Shown: positions 52,460 through 61,530, numbered from the stretch's first letter. The stretch: DNA of 63,659 nucleotides from Burkholderia sp. Bp8963 (GCF_003854275.1 NZ_QTQP01000042.1:1-63659), one strand, 5' to 3'. Numbers and translations are program-made. The notes: generated by a model not told the origin, from the letters alone.

Positions 52460-52539
52460 CGCCCGTTGGCTTCCTTGACCAACAACAAAGGTTCGTCCGC
52501 TCACGAAGCGGCGCGGGCCGCATGTCGCGAGGCACGACA

Positions 52540-53583
52540 GTGACCGAATCGCAATCCTCCACGGCGCGTCCCGCGACGATCAGCGACGTTGCGCGCGAGG
52601 CCGGCACCGGCAAGACCAGCGTGTCGCGCTATCTGAACGGCGAGACGCGCGTGCTGTCCGCCGATCTGCGCCAGCGTATCGAAGCGGCGATCGCGCGCCT
52701 GAACTACCGGCCGAACCAGATGGCGCGCGGCCTGAAGCGCGGCCGCAACCGGCTGCTCGGCATGCTCGCGGCCGACCTGACCAATCCGTATACCGTCGAA
52801 GTGCTGCAGGGCGTCGAGGCCGCGTGCCATGCGCTCGGCTACATGCCGCTCATCTGTCACGCGGCGAACGAAGTCGAGATGGAGCGCCGCTTCCTGCAGC
52901 TGCTCACCACGTACCGGGTCGAAGGCCTGATCGTCAACGCGCTCGGCGCCGAGGAGGACGTGCTGCGTCCGCTGCGCGGCGGCGGGATTCCGGCGGTGCT
53001 CGTCGACCGCACGGTCGAGGGCTTCGAAGCCGACCTGATCGGCCTCGACAATGCCGATGCGGTCGAGATGGTTGTCGCCCACCTGGTCGAGCGTGGCTTC
53101 GACGCAATCCATTTCGTCGTGCAGCCCTACGCGCACGTCAGCTCGCGGCGCTTGCGCGAGGCGGCGTTTCATGCGGCGCTCGCGGCGCGTGGCCGGAACG
53201 CATCGGCGACCGTCGTGCTCGACCTGAACGCGCCGGACGCGACCGCGGCCGCGCTCGCGGAACTCGACGCGCGTGTCGATGCCGCCACGCAGCGCGGCAC
53301 GCGCGCGGCATTGTTCGCCGCGAACGCGCCGGTCGCGCTCGCGATCGCACGGCACCTGCGTGCGCGTTTCGGTGCGGCGTGGCAGCAGCACGCGGCGCTC
53401 GTGTCGATCGACGATCCGGAGTGGGCGGAGCTGATCGGCATCACGACGATTCGCCAGCCGACCTACGAAATCGGTTACCAGGCGGTCGAATTCGTCCACG
53501 CGCGGATCGACGGCGCGGCGGGCGACGTGCGCGTCGCGATGCTGCCCGGCGAGCTGATCGCGCGCGCGTCGACCGCAAGCTGA
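52540..53583 (+). CDS. ptxS: LacI-family repressor of 2-ketogluconate genes
   Basis: A LacI-family regulator of about 347 residues. The N-terminal HTH reads TISDVAREAGTGKTSVSRYLNGETRVLS, and the hinge helix and periplasmic-binding-like effector domain follow. It likely represses the kgu genes by binding the 47927-47944 palindrome and is released by 2-ketogluconate. The GTG at 52540 has CGAGG seven bp upstream and is preferred; an ATG at 52522 lacks a ribosome-binding site but would also be in frame. Confidence 0.87.
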   Translation: MTESQSSTARPATISDVAREAGTGKTSVSRYLNGETRVLSADLRQRIEAAIARLNYRPNQMARGLKRGRNRLLGMLAADLTNPYTVEVLQGVEAACHALGYMPLICHAANEVEMERRFLQLLTTYRVEGLIVNALGAEEDVLRPLRGGGIPAVLVDRTVEGFEADLIGLDNADAVEMVVAHLVERGFDAIHFVVQPYAHVSSRRLREAAFHAALAARGRNASATVVLDLNAPDATAAALAELDARVDAATQRGTRAALFAANAPVALAIARHLRARFGAAWQQHAALVSIDDPEWAELIGITTIRQPTYEIGYQAVEFVHARIDGAAGDVRVAMLPGELIARASTAS

Positions 53584-53590
53584 GTATCAT

Positions 53591-53624
53591 TCGGGGCACG
53601 CAGCGCGCCAGTGCGCTGCCCCGA
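53591..53624 (+). promoter_or_regulatory. stem-loop in the leader of the YhfC-family gene
   Basis: TCGGGG and CAGCGC (53591-53596, 53601-53606) pair with GCGCTG and CCCCGA (53613-53624), making a 12-bp stem with a 4-nt bulge. No T-tract follows. It lies between ptxS and the next ATG at 53637 and may influence translation or mark the end of the ptxS mRNA. Confidence 0.45.
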
Positions 53625-53636
53625 ACAAGGAAATAC

Positions 53637-54425
53637 ATGACTGTCGCTCCCGTCACGCTGGCGGTGCTGATTGCCGCCACGCTGATCATCGCACTGCTGC
53701 CGCTCGTTCTCTTCCGTTGGCTACGCAAGCCGCTGTCGCTCGACCGGCGCGACACGATCGTCGGCGTCGCGGTGTTCACGCTGTTCGCGATGATCGTCGA
53801 GCGCGCGCTGCACGGCGTCGTGCTGAGCCACGCGTCCGAAGGCGGCTGGCTGACGCAGCCGGTGGTGTTCGTTGCTTACGGTGCGCTTGCGGCCGGCGTG
53901 TTCGAGGAGGTCGGCCGCTATCTCGGGATGCGCTTCCTGAATCGCCGCTACGGCGTGACGGCCGGCGATGGCCGTGCAATCGGCTACGGGATCGGTCACG
54001 GCGGTGTGGAAGCGTGGTTCGTCGGCGTGCTCGTGTGGGGGCAGTGGGTGTATCTCGCGTGGCTCGCGAACCGGGGGCAACTCGACGCCCAGCTCGCGGG
54101 CCTGCCGGGCGAGACCGTGCTGCGCCTCCACGTGATGCTGGCGACGCTGTCGGTGCCGTCGATCGCACTGCTGCTGCTCGAGCGCTGCGCAGCGTTCGTG
54201 CTGCAGGTCGCATTGTCGGTGCTGATGTGGCGCGGCGTGCGCGCCGGCCGGCTCCGCATGCTGCCGCTCGCGATCGTGCTGCACGCGCTCGCCGACGTGC
54301 CGGCGATGCTGTATCAGCTCCGCATGCTGTCTGCCGCGTGGGTCGAGGCCGTGTATTTCGTGCTGGCCGCGGCGCTCATTGGCGTACTGGTGAAGACGTG
54401 CCGCCCGGCGCGCGCGGCAGCCTGA
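53637..54425 (+). CDS. YhfC-family intramembrane protein
   Basis: A 262-residue membrane protein with about seven to eight helices. The conserved segments GVFEEVGRYLGMRFL and GYGIGHGGVEA match the YhfC family (putative glutamic/metal intramembrane peptidases distantly related to CPBP). AAGG precedes the ATG at 53637. Function unknown. It follows ptxS on the same strand with a short gap. Confidence 0.75.
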   Translation: MTVAPVTLAVLIAATLIIALLPLVLFRWLRKPLSLDRRDTIVGVAVFTLFAMIVERALHGVVLSHASEGGWLTQPVVFVAYGALAAGVFEEVGRYLGMRFLNRRYGVTAGDGRAIGYGIGHGGVEAWFVGVLVWGQWVYLAWLANRGQLDAQLAGLPGETVLRLHVMLATLSVPSIALLLLERCAAFVLQVALSVLMWRGVRAGRLRMLPLAIVLHALADVPAMLYQLRMLSAAWVEAVYFVLAAALIGVLVKTCRPARAAA

Positions 54426-54438
54426 CGGGAGGCAAGAA

Positions 54439-54801
54439 ATGGAAGACTATCTGATCGAATGCGCGAGCGCCGAATTCGACGCGCTCGCACGCGTGATCTG
54501 CGACCTGTTTCCGGAGCAGACCCGTTTCGTCGAAAGCAGTGACGAACGCGGCCGGTTCCTGTCGGTGCTCTGGGTCGCGATGCGTTTCGGCGCGACGCCG
54601 AAACGCATGACGCTCGACGTGCGCATCGCGCCCGCCGCGTTCGCGCGCTATCTCGCGATGAAGCCGATGCAGCGCGCGCGCAGCCATGCGGTGCTGCATG
54701 CGTATGTGGAAGCGACGCTCGGCTCACTCGAGGAGCGTCATGCGGCGGGCGAAGCGGTGCCGCGCGAAGAGGAACTCACGCTCGCCGACGACTTCGCGTG
54801 A
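54439..54801 (+). CDS. conserved hypothetical protein (possibly DUF3022)
   Basis: A 120-residue soluble protein with no signal or membrane segment. It is acidic at both ends and resembles, from memory, the DUF3022 family of Burkholderiales. A GGAGG Shine-Dalgarno precedes the ATG at 54439, just 13 bp after the YhfC-family stop, so it is probably in the same transcript. Function unknown. Confidence 0.7.
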   Translation: MEDYLIECASAEFDALARVICDLFPEQTRFVESSDERGRFLSVLWVAMRFGATPKRMTLDVRIAPAAFARYLAMKPMQRARSHAVLHAYVEATLGSLEERHAAGEAVPREEELTLADDFA

Positions 54802-54835
54802 GTGGGGCCGTCGGCGCTGTCGGCGGGGCGGCCGG

Positions 54836-55270
54836 TCAGCCCGCGTCGCGGTAGACCTGCGCGAAACGCTGCGCCTGCACGACGCCGTAATCGCCGGGTG
54901 CGTACTGCATCACCCAGTCGCCCGCGGCGCCGCGCAGCGTGTCGCCGTTTTCGGAGCGCGCGATCGAGAACGGTTCGTCCATCCGCTTCGCGAGCACCAC
55001 GGCAGGACGGTTCCGGTATGCGCCCGGTTCGCCGTGCGCAAGCGCCGGATCGGCGGGCAGATACTTGGCGTCGAAGCGCGCGCGCGACACGACCCAGCGG
55101 TCGCCGGTCGAGCCGGTGATCAGCGCGTCGCCGGCGACATAGCGGTTCGGGCCTTCGAGGCTCATCAGTTCGCCGTCCGCGGCCGCGAAGGCGACCGTGA
55201 CGGTCTCGTCCTTGACGACGCGCCGGGCCTGCGGGTCGGTGCTGAGATCGGGTTGCTTGAGTTCGAGCAT
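54836..55270 (-). CDS. PGDYG-domain protein
   Basis: A 144-residue protein ending with the motif APGDYGVVQAQRFAQVYR that names the PGDYG family. The ATG at 55270 (MLELKQPDL) is chosen over an upstream frame. No membrane or signal segment. The family has no established function. It converges with the preceding gene. Confidence 0.8.
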   Translation of the reverse strand: MLELKQPDLSTDPQARRVVKDETVTVAFAAADGELMSLEGPNRYVAGDALITGSTGDRWVVSRARFDAKYLPADPALAHGEPGAYRNRPAVVLAKRMDEPFSIARSENGDTLRGAAGDWVMQYAPGDYGVVQAQRFAQVYRDAG

Positions 55271-55396
55271 GGCGAGGAAGTGCGGGAAAAGCGTGGAGCT
55301 TATCCCGAAAGTGGCGCGCTGTGAAACCGGTGCCGTTCGCCGGGGCATCGCGCTGCCGCCCGGTGCCGCGAGGGCGGGGCGGCAGCGCGTCACGCG

Positions 55397-55927
55397 TCAG
55401 GGCTTCGCGGGTGCGCTGGCTGCAGCGCCGGCCGCGGCCTTGCCCTTGCCGCGCCGTTCGCCGTCATGATGCATCCAGCTGCGGAATGTCGTGTCGGCGA
55501 TGGCCTTCTGGTCGGCCGGGAAGCTCGCGTAGAGCGGCCCGAAGGCGTCGGCGAGCTTCTTCGCGCCGTCCGCGTTGGCCTGCGCGAGTTCTGCGTACTG
55601 CTTCATGTCGTCGATCGCGGACGCGCTGTGGCTTTCCATCCGTGCGTGATACAGGCGGCCCATCGTTTCGCCGTTCTCGCGCATCGTGTCGGCGAACGTC
55701 TTCCATTGCGGCTCCTGCGCCGGCGTGATCTTCAGCTGGTTGTGCAGGTACGTGATGCGTTCCTCGATCCGTGCTTCGTGGCCGGCCGCGCGTTGCGCGG
55801 CGCTCGGCGCCGACGCCGTGGCAGCGGCCGGCTGCGCGGACGTCTGCGGCTGCGCTTGCGGTTGCGTTTGCGCGAATGCGCTGGCCGCAAACGCGAGCGC
55901 AGCGAGGGTGAGCGAAATTTTCTTCAT
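55397..55927 (-). CDS. LTXXQ-motif (Spy/CpxP-like) periplasmic protein
   Basis: A 176-residue exported protein: signal peptide MKKISLTLAALAFAASAFA, a Gln/Ala/Pro-rich linker, then an all-helical domain with the LTxxQ-type sequence LKITPAQEPQW. Spy and CpxP relatives are periplasmic chaperone-like stress proteins. The C-terminus is Lys/Ala rich. ATG at 55927. Confidence 0.82.
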   Translation of the reverse strand: MKKISLTLAALAFAASAFAQTQPQAQPQTSAQPAAATASAPSAAQRAAGHEARIEERITYLHNQLKITPAQEPQWKTFADTMRENGETMGRLYHARMESHSASAIDDMKQYAELAQANADGAKKLADAFGPLYASFPADQKAIADTTFRSWMHHDGERRGKGKAAAGAAASAPAKP

Positions 55928-56178
55928 GGTGGCTCTCCGGGGTGATGTCGTACGAGCGGGTGCGGGCGCTTCTGCGGCGCACGCACGACTCGCGTCGCAG
56001 CGTATTAGTAGCATGCTGCGCGCTGCGCGGCATCGAATACGACACTTGCTTACAACCGATACGAATCGAAATCGATGCGGATACATTTGTCTGCATCGTC
56101 GGGCCTGGCGTTTGGGGGCGCGCGCGATCGGCGCTATCATCGCGTCACGTTCAATTCCGCTCCCGCGTCTCAAGCCTC

Positions 56179-56643
56179 ATGCGTCCACCCCGACTCGACC
56201 AGCTCGACGAGCTCGACCGCCAACTCGTCGCGCTGCTGCAAGCCAATGCGCGCGCCAGCGTCGCGGATCTCGCGCGCCAGCTCGACGTCGCACGCACGAC
56301 GGTGATCGCGCGTATCGCGCGTCTCGAGCGGACCAACGTGATTGCCGGCTACAGCGTGCGGCTCGGGCAGGACGTGCTCGATGCGAGCATCTACGCATAC
56401 GTCGGCATCATCCTCGCGCCGAAATATGGCAAGGACGTGCTGAGAAAGCTCGACCGGATGCCCGAAGTGCAGTTGCTCTGCGCGGTGAGCGGCGAGTACG
56501 ACTACGTCGCGTGGCTGCGCGCCGATTCGCCGGAACGGCTGAACGACCTGCTCGACCAGATCGGCGCGCTCGAAGGTGTCGAGCGCACGACGACGTCGAT
56601 CATCCTAGCGCGCAAGATCGATCGCGGGACGATCGGCGGCTGA
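56179..56643 (+). CDS. Lrp/AsnC-family transcriptional regulator
   Basis: A 154-residue Lrp/AsnC regulator: N-terminal HTH (LDRQLVALLQANARASVADLARQLDVARTTVIARIARLE) and C-terminal RAM ligand domain (residues about 65-145). It likely senses an amino acid; its targets cannot be seen, as neither neighbour is an obvious amino-acid gene. ATG at 56179. Confidence 0.9.
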   Translation: MRPPRLDQLDELDRQLVALLQANARASVADLARQLDVARTTVIARIARLERTNVIAGYSVRLGQDVLDASIYAYVGIILAPKYGKDVLRKLDRMPEVQLLCAVSGEYDYVAWLRADSPERLNDLLDQIGALEGVERTTTSIILARKIDRGTIGG

Positions 56644-56652
56644 CGCACGCGC

Positions 56653-58017
56653 TCAGCGTGCGTGGCCTGACGGAATCCTCAACATCACGCGCAACCCCCG
56701 GCGAAGCGGTTCGTCCGCATAGGCGAGCGTGACTTCGGCGCCCATCCGGTCGGCGATCGTCTTCACGATCGACAGGCCGAGCCCCGAGCCGATCTGCTCG
56801 TTGCCGGGCACCCGATAGAACGGATCGAACACGCGCTCGCGTTCGCGCGGCGCAATGCCTGGCCCAGTGTCGGCGATCATCACGCACACGTGCGATGCGG
56901 CCGCATGGGTCGACAGGTCGACGCGGCCGCCGTGCGGCGTATAGCGGATCGCGTTGTCGACGAGATTCTTGACCAGCGACGCGAGCCCGGTTTCGTCGAC
57001 GCACACCTGCGTGTCGGGGCCGTCCTCTACGCCGATGTCGAGCGCCTTCGCTTCGGCAAGCGGAAGCAGGTCTTCCAGCACGCGGCGATAGACCGCATGC
57101 ACGGACACGGCGCCATGCGCGGCCGCCGGCGCGCTCTGCGCCCGCGCGAGCGCAAGCAGTTGCTCGATCAGGTTGCGGCTGCGGTCGAGCCCGCCGCGCA
57201 GCGTCGTGAGCCGTGTGCGCGCGTCGGCCGGCAAGTCCGTGTCGGCGAGCCGCTCGGCCTGCAGCGACATCGCGGTGAGCGGCGAGCGCAACTCGTGCGC
57301 GGCGTCGGCGACGAAGCGGCGCTGTGCGTCGACCGACTGTGCGACGCGCGCGAGCATCCGGTTGATCGCGATGACGAACGGCCGCACCTCGACCGGCACG
57401 TGTCCGGCCGGCACCGGACGCAGGTCGTGCTCGTCGCGCGCATCGATGCCGGCCGACAGCGATGCGATCGGGCGAAACAGCTTGCGCACGAGATCGGCGA
57501 CCAGCAGAAGCAGGATCGGCACGAGGATCAGAAGCGGCAGCGCGGTGCGCCACGCGCTCTCGCGCGCAACGTCGTCGCGCATGCCGGCCGCCTGCGCGAC
57601 GGCGAGGCGTTCGCCGTTCGCGAGCGTGCGGACCATCACGCGATAGGGCTTGCCGCCGGCATCGACGGTATGCAATCCGTCGGCGAGCGTCGCCGGCAAC
57701 GCGAGCCGCGGCTCGCCTGCGGCGGCGGGCAGCGTGTCGCCGGTGAGCGGCTGCACGATCACGCGCGACACCTCGTCGCTTTCGCGCGCATGCTCGGCAC
57801 CGGTGGAGCGGGGTGAACGGGGGGAGTGGATGTCCTGGCGATCGAGCAGCGTCGCGACCTCGCGCAGCACGTCGTCCTGCAATTCGTGCGCTTCGTCGAA
57901 CGCGGACGCAAACGCAAACGCGGCAGCGACCGTCGCGACGACGAGGATCGCGACCGACAGCGCAAATGACAGGCGGGCCTGAATCGACTCGCTCAGGCGC
58001 TTCTTGAAACCATCCAT
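56653..58017 (-). CDS. sensor histidine kinase (two-component system)
   Basis: A 454-residue kinase: TM helix at about 15-38, periplasmic sensor to 155, second TM about 158-178, HAMP, H-box FVADAAHELRSPLTAM with His241, then N-box NLVDNAIRYT and G-boxes (DTGPGIAPRE, GSGLGLSIV). Cognate of the response regulator just upstream; the ATG at 58017 lies inside that gene (25-bp overlap), so translation is coupled. QseC/PmrB-like in architecture; signal unknown. Confidence 0.9.
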   Translation of the reverse strand: MDGFKKRLSESIQARLSFALSVAILVVATVAAAFAFASAFDEAHELQDDVLREVATLLDRQDIHSPRSPRSTGAEHARESDEVSRVIVQPLTGDTLPAAAGEPRLALPATLADGLHTVDAGGKPYRVMVRTLANGERLAVAQAAGMRDDVARESAWRTALPLLILVPILLLLVADLVRKLFRPIASLSAGIDARDEHDLRPVPAGHVPVEVRPFVIAINRMLARVAQSVDAQRRFVADAAHELRSPLTAMSLQAERLADTDLPADARTRLTTLRGGLDRSRNLIEQLLALARAQSAPAAAHGAVSVHAVYRRVLEDLLPLAEAKALDIGVEDGPDTQVCVDETGLASLVKNLVDNAIRYTPHGGRVDLSTHAAASHVCVMIADTGPGIAPRERERVFDPFYRVPGNEQIGSGLGLSIVKTIADRMGAEVTLAYADEPLRRGLRVMLRIPSGHAR

Positions 58018-58658
58018 CCGACCCCCCTGACGTTCTTGATCACGGTGCTGCCGAGCTTGCGGCGCAGCGAATGGATCAGGAATTCGACCGCGTTGCTTTC
58101 GACTTCTTCTCCCCACCCGTACAGGCGGTCTTCGAGTTCGCGCCGCGACAGGATCGCGCCGGGACGCACCAGCAGCGCGCGCAGCAGCGAGAACTCGCGA
58201 TTCGACAGCTGGACGGGCGCCTGTCCGTCGACGGCCGCTTCGCGCGTGGCCGGGTCGAGCGACACGATGCCGTTGCTCAGCAGCGGCGCGGCCGAGCCGG
58301 CCTGGCGCCGGATCGCGACGCGGATTCGCGCGAGCAGTTCGGCCATCTCGAACGGTTTGACGACGTAGTCGTCGGCGCCGCTGTCGAGGCCACGCAGGCG
58401 GTCGTCGAGACCGTCGCGCGCGGTGACGACGAGCAGCGGCACGGTGCGGTCCTGCGCGCGGATGCCGGCCAGCACGTCGAGGCCGTCGCGGCCCGGCAGG
58501 CCAAGGTCGAGCAGGATCAGGTCGTAATGCTGCGCGGCGAACGCGGTCAACGCGCGTGCGCCGTCGGTGACCCAGTCGGTCGCGTAGGACGCGTCCTTCA
58601 GCGCGGCGTGGACCGCGTCGCCGATCATCGGGTCGTCTTCGACCAGCAGTATTCGCAT
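57993..58658 (-). CDS. OmpR-family response regulator
   Basis: A 221-residue response regulator: receiver domain with phospho-acceptor Asp51 and Lys101 (VVKPFE), and a C-terminal winged HTH (LSNREFSLLRALLVRPGAILSRREL). It pairs with the overlapping histidine kinase. Upstream on the same strand are a lipoprotein and a COG4705 membrane protein that may be part of its operon or regulon. Confidence 0.92.
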   Translation of the reverse strand: MRILLVEDDPMIGDAVHAALKDASYATDWVTDGARALTAFAAQHYDLILLDLGLPGRDGLDVLAGIRAQDRTVPLLVVTARDGLDDRLRGLDSGADDYVVKPFEMAELLARIRVAIRRQAGSAAPLLSNGIVSLDPATREAAVDGQAPVQLSNREFSLLRALLVRPGAILSRRELEDRLYGWGEEVESNAVEFLIHSLRRKLGSTVIKNVRGVGWMVSRSA

Positions 58659-58806
58659 GCGTCCTCTCCGCTTCGTGCGATCGCCGCCAGCGTATGCGAT
58701 TCCCGGCCGCGCGTCACGTGCGGTGCGTGCGTTACGTGCGGTGCGCGGCCGGGTGGGGCTGGTCGGGTGGCGGCGTGCTTGTTTGCCGCCGCTTGCTTGC
58801 CCCTGC

Positions 58807-59247
58807 TTACTTGCCGCCGAAGCGGTCGAACGCCCCGAGCAGATCCTTCATCGCGGCGGCCGAATCGGCCTGGGTCGGATGATCGGCGCGCAGTGCCGCG
58901 AGCGCGCGGTCGATCGCCTTGTCGACCACGTGCCAGTCGTCGGCCGCGCGCGGCTTCAGGCCGGCCTCCGCGGAATCCCACGCGATCTCGAGATCCTTGA
59001 TGCGGGTCTTCGCGCCGGGCAGGTCGCCCTTGCCGACGAGCGTGTTCACGTCGGCGGCGATCGTGCGGAACTGCGACAGGTCGCCGAGCTTCGTCGTCCC
59101 GGTCGAGGCGGATGACGACGCGGCCGGCGCGGGTGCCGCGCTCGATGCATTCGCGTCCTGATGCTTCGAACAGCCGGCGGCGATGCCCAGCGCGGCAACC
59201 GTGACTGCGGCGATGGCGAGACGGGAAACGGAATCCGGAATGCGCAT
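58807..59247 (-). CDS. putative lipoprotein, unknown function
   Basis: A 146-residue protein with a lipobox (IAAGC) at about Cys26, a Ser/Ala-rich linker, and a helical domain (FRTIAADVNTLVGKGDLPGAKTRIKDLEIAWDSAEAGLKPR). Likely anchored in the periplasm. It lies between the COG4705-like gene and the two-component genes on the same strand. Confidence 0.78.
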   Translation of the reverse strand: MRIPDSVSRLAIAAVTVAALGIAAGCSKHQDANASSAAPAPAASSSASTGTTKLGDLSQFRTIAADVNTLVGKGDLPGAKTRIKDLEIAWDSAEAGLKPRAADDWHVVDKAIDRALAALRADHPTQADSAAAMKDLLGAFDRFGGK

Positions 59248-59307
59248 GGTGTGTCCTCGATTCGATGAACGGAAATGGATGGGAGTTGAACGGGATTTGA
59301 ATGGGAT

Positions 59308-60090
59308 TTACTTGGCGACGTCGGCAGCTGTGCGCTGGCCGCTCGCGAGTTGCGCGGCGGCGACGAGCAGCACGATCACGGTCAGGAACAGCAGGCTCGT
59401 CCACGCGGCGCCGATGCCGAGCCCGCCATAGGTGCGGGCCTGCGTGAGCAGGTCGCCGAGCGACGCACCGAAGGGCCGCGTGAGGATGTATGCGATCCAG
59501 AACGCGAGCACGGCATTCGCGCCGAGCCGCCACATGACGAACACGGCCGCGGTCAGCGAGCCGAAGCACAGCGCGCCGACCGAGAAGCCGAGGCCGAGCG
59601 CTTCGGTCGCGAGATCGCCCGCCGCGGTGCCGAGCGCGAACGTGCAGAGGATCGCCGCCCAGTAGAACAGCTCGCGGCGCGGCGTGACGATCGTGTCGAT
59701 CGACAGCGTGCCCTCGACCCGATGCCAGACGAAGAAGATCGCGGCGAGCGCAACCGCGAACGCGGCGGTGCTGACATAGAGGCTGACGTTCAGCCCGTCG
59801 GTGAGCAGGTCGGTGATCTGCGTGCCGACGATGCTGACGAGGACGACCGTGAGCCAGTAGATCCACGGCGTATAGCGGCGTGCGCGCAATTGCAGCGCCA
59901 GCGCGATCGCAAGCAGCGATGCCATCGCGATGCGCGTGACAACCTGGCCGAGGCCCGCGTTGACCGCGAGAAAGTCCGCGCCGGTTTCGCCGACCGTGGT
60001 CGACATGATCTTGATGATCCAGAACGACAGCGTGACGTCGGGCACCTTGTTCAGCCAGTGCGACGAGCGAATGACGGATGGGGATTGCAT
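59308..60090 (-). CDS. COG4705-type multi-helix membrane protein
   Basis: A 260-residue membrane protein with about seven helices, resembling the uncharacterised COG4705 family (NKVPDVTLSFWIIKIMSTTVGETGADFL near the N-terminus, IAYILTRPFGASLGDLL later). The ATG at 60090 is chosen; upstream frame is shadow. First gene of a leftward group with the lipoprotein and two-component genes. Function unknown. Confidence 0.78.
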   Translation of the reverse strand: MQSPSVIRSSHWLNKVPDVTLSFWIIKIMSTTVGETGADFLAVNAGLGQVVTRIAMASLLAIALALQLRARRYTPWIYWLTVVLVSIVGTQITDLLTDGLNVSLYVSTAAFAVALAAIFFVWHRVEGTLSIDTIVTPRRELFYWAAILCTFALGTAAGDLATEALGLGFSVGALCFGSLTAAVFVMWRLGANAVLAFWIAYILTRPFGASLGDLLTQARTYGGLGIGAAWTSLLFLTVIVLLVAAAQLASGQRTAADVAK

Positions 60091-60265
60091 GCCGGTGGCT
60101 CCTCGGAAGTCGGGTGATGTCGGGGTGATCGGCAAGCAGTCTGCAGCGGGAAACTTAGGCCACCCATAGCGCGGCCGCCGGCGGTAAAACGGCACGTTTC
60201 GACGATTCGACGAAATGTGTGGTCATAACGTCGAAACTATAGGTCATTTCGCATCATTATTCGTC

Positions 60266-60320
60266 TTGGAACTGATTTTGCGCGTCCCTACACTGTGTAC
60301 ATGGCTCGACGCCGTACACA
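60266..60320 (+). promoter_or_regulatory. sigma-70 promoter plus operator-like inverted repeat upstream of the saccharopine-dehydrogenase-like gene
   Basis: TTGGAA (60266-60271), a 17-bp spacer and TACACT (60289-60294) form a plausible promoter. The inverted repeat TGTGTAC (60294-60300) and GTACACA (60314-60320) begins at the -10 and covers the start site, where a repressor would block transcription. Confidence 0.5.
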
Positions 60321-60350
60321 ACACCAACCCATCATTCAGGAGATAAGCGC

Positions 60351-61451
60351 ATGAAAATCGCCATCGTCGGCGCAGGTCTGATCGGCCACACCATTGCTCA
60401 CATGCTGCGTGAAACCGGCGACTACGAAGTGGTCGCCTTCGACCGCGACGCGGACGCGCTCGCCAAGCTGTCGCGCGAAGGCATTGCGACGCAGCGCGTC
60501 GATTCGGCCGATGCCGCCGCGATCCGCGAAGCAGTGAAGGGTTTCGATGCGCTGATCAATGCGCTGCCGTACTACCTCGCCGTGAACGTTGCCGCCGCCG
60601 CGAAGGCCGCGAACGTCCATTACTTCGACCTGACCGAAGACGTGCGCGCGACGCACGCGATCCGCGAACTCGCAGACGGCTCCGACCGCGCGTTCATGCC
60701 GCAGTGCGGCCTCGCGCCGGGCTTCATCGGCATCGCCGCGCACGAGCTCGTGAACGGCTTCACCGAAGTGCGTGACGTGAAGATGCGCGTCGGTGCGCTG
60801 CCCGAGTACCCGACGAATGCGCTGAAGTACAACCTGACGTGGAGCGTCGACGGCCTGATCAACGAATACTGCCAGCCGTGCGAAGCAATCCGTGACGGCC
60901 GCAAGCAATGGGTGCAGCCGCTCGAAGGCCTCGAGCACTTCTCGCTCGACGGCACCGAATACGAAGCCTTCAACACGTCGGGCGGCCTCGGCACGTTGTG
61001 CGAGACGCTGTCGGGCAAGGTCGAGACGCTCGACTACAAGTCGGTGCGCTACCCGGGCCACCGCGAGCTCGTGCAGTTCCTGCTCGAGGACCTGCGCCTG
61101 TCGACCGACCGCGACACGCTGAAGTCGATCATGCGCCGTGCGGTGCCGTCGACGAAGCAGGACGTCGTGCTGGTGTTCGTCACCGTGACGGGCGTGAAGG
61201 ACGGCCAGCTCGTGCAGGACGTGTTCACGCGCAAGATCTTCGCGAAGGAAGTGTGCGGAATGCCGATGAGCGCGATCCAGATCACGACCGCAGGCGCGAT
61301 GTGCGCGGTGCTCGACCTGTTCCGCGAGAAGAAGCTGCCGCAACACGGCTTCATTCCGCAGGAGCGCGTATCGCTGAAGGCATTCCTCGAGAACCGCTTC
61401 GGCAAGCTGTACGACGGCGGCACGCTGGAGCGCGTGCACGCGGTGGCCTGA
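60351..61451 (+). CDS. saccharopine dehydrogenase-like NAD(P)-dependent oxidoreductase
   Basis: A 366-residue dehydrogenase of the saccharopine/lysine dehydrogenase family: NAD(P) motif GAGLIG at residues 7-12 and a conserved GLAPGFIGIAAHELV segment. It probably acts on an amino-acid intermediate (lysine catabolism is the usual role); substrate is inference. AGGAG precedes the ATG at 60351. A terminator-like hairpin follows. Confidence 0.85.
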   Translation: MKIAIVGAGLIGHTIAHMLRETGDYEVVAFDRDADALAKLSREGIATQRVDSADAAAIREAVKGFDALINALPYYLAVNVAAAAKAANVHYFDLTEDVRATHAIRELADGSDRAFMPQCGLAPGFIGIAAHELVNGFTEVRDVKMRVGALPEYPTNALKYNLTWSVDGLINEYCQPCEAIRDGRKQWVQPLEGLEHFSLDGTEYEAFNTSGGLGTLCETLSGKVETLDYKSVRYPGHRELVQFLLEDLRLSTDRDTLKSIMRRAVPSTKQDVVLVFVTVTGVKDGQLVQDVFTRKIFAKEVCGMPMSAIQITTAGAMCAVLDLFREKKLPQHGFIPQERVSLKAFLENRFGKLYDGGTLERVHAVA

Positions 61452-61490
61452 TACACATTACACGACACAGCCAGGCACGAGGGTCAATGC

Positions 61491-61530
61491 AACGCCGGGG
61501 GCGCACGACGCCGCCCGGCGTTGTTTCTTT
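61491..61530 (+). terminator. terminator candidate after the saccharopine-dehydrogenase-like gene
   Basis: AACGCCGGG (61491-61499) pairs with CCCGGCGTT (61514-61522), with an inner GGCG/CGCC pair, followed by GTTTCTTT. The T-tract is interrupted but the stem is strong. Confidence 0.65.

Larger units (their letters stand above)
52175..52539. other. 365-bp gap between kguD and ptxS, holding repeats
   Basis: No convincing gene. It contains the partial repeat (52355-52389), repeat copy B (52395-52459), and a half-palindrome CCGGTTCC near 52322-52329 that could be a weak PtxS half-site. A small open frame through the repeats (ATG 52278) is shared in part with the other copy and is treated as repeat sequence, not a gene. 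Confidence 0.5.

Noticed and set aside
52278..52478. Small open frame running through the 65-bp repeat
   Set aside because: Part of it recurs with copy A (shared HGTG..VDI..ST.ET pattern), so the similarity comes from the repeat itself; no ribosome-binding site seen.
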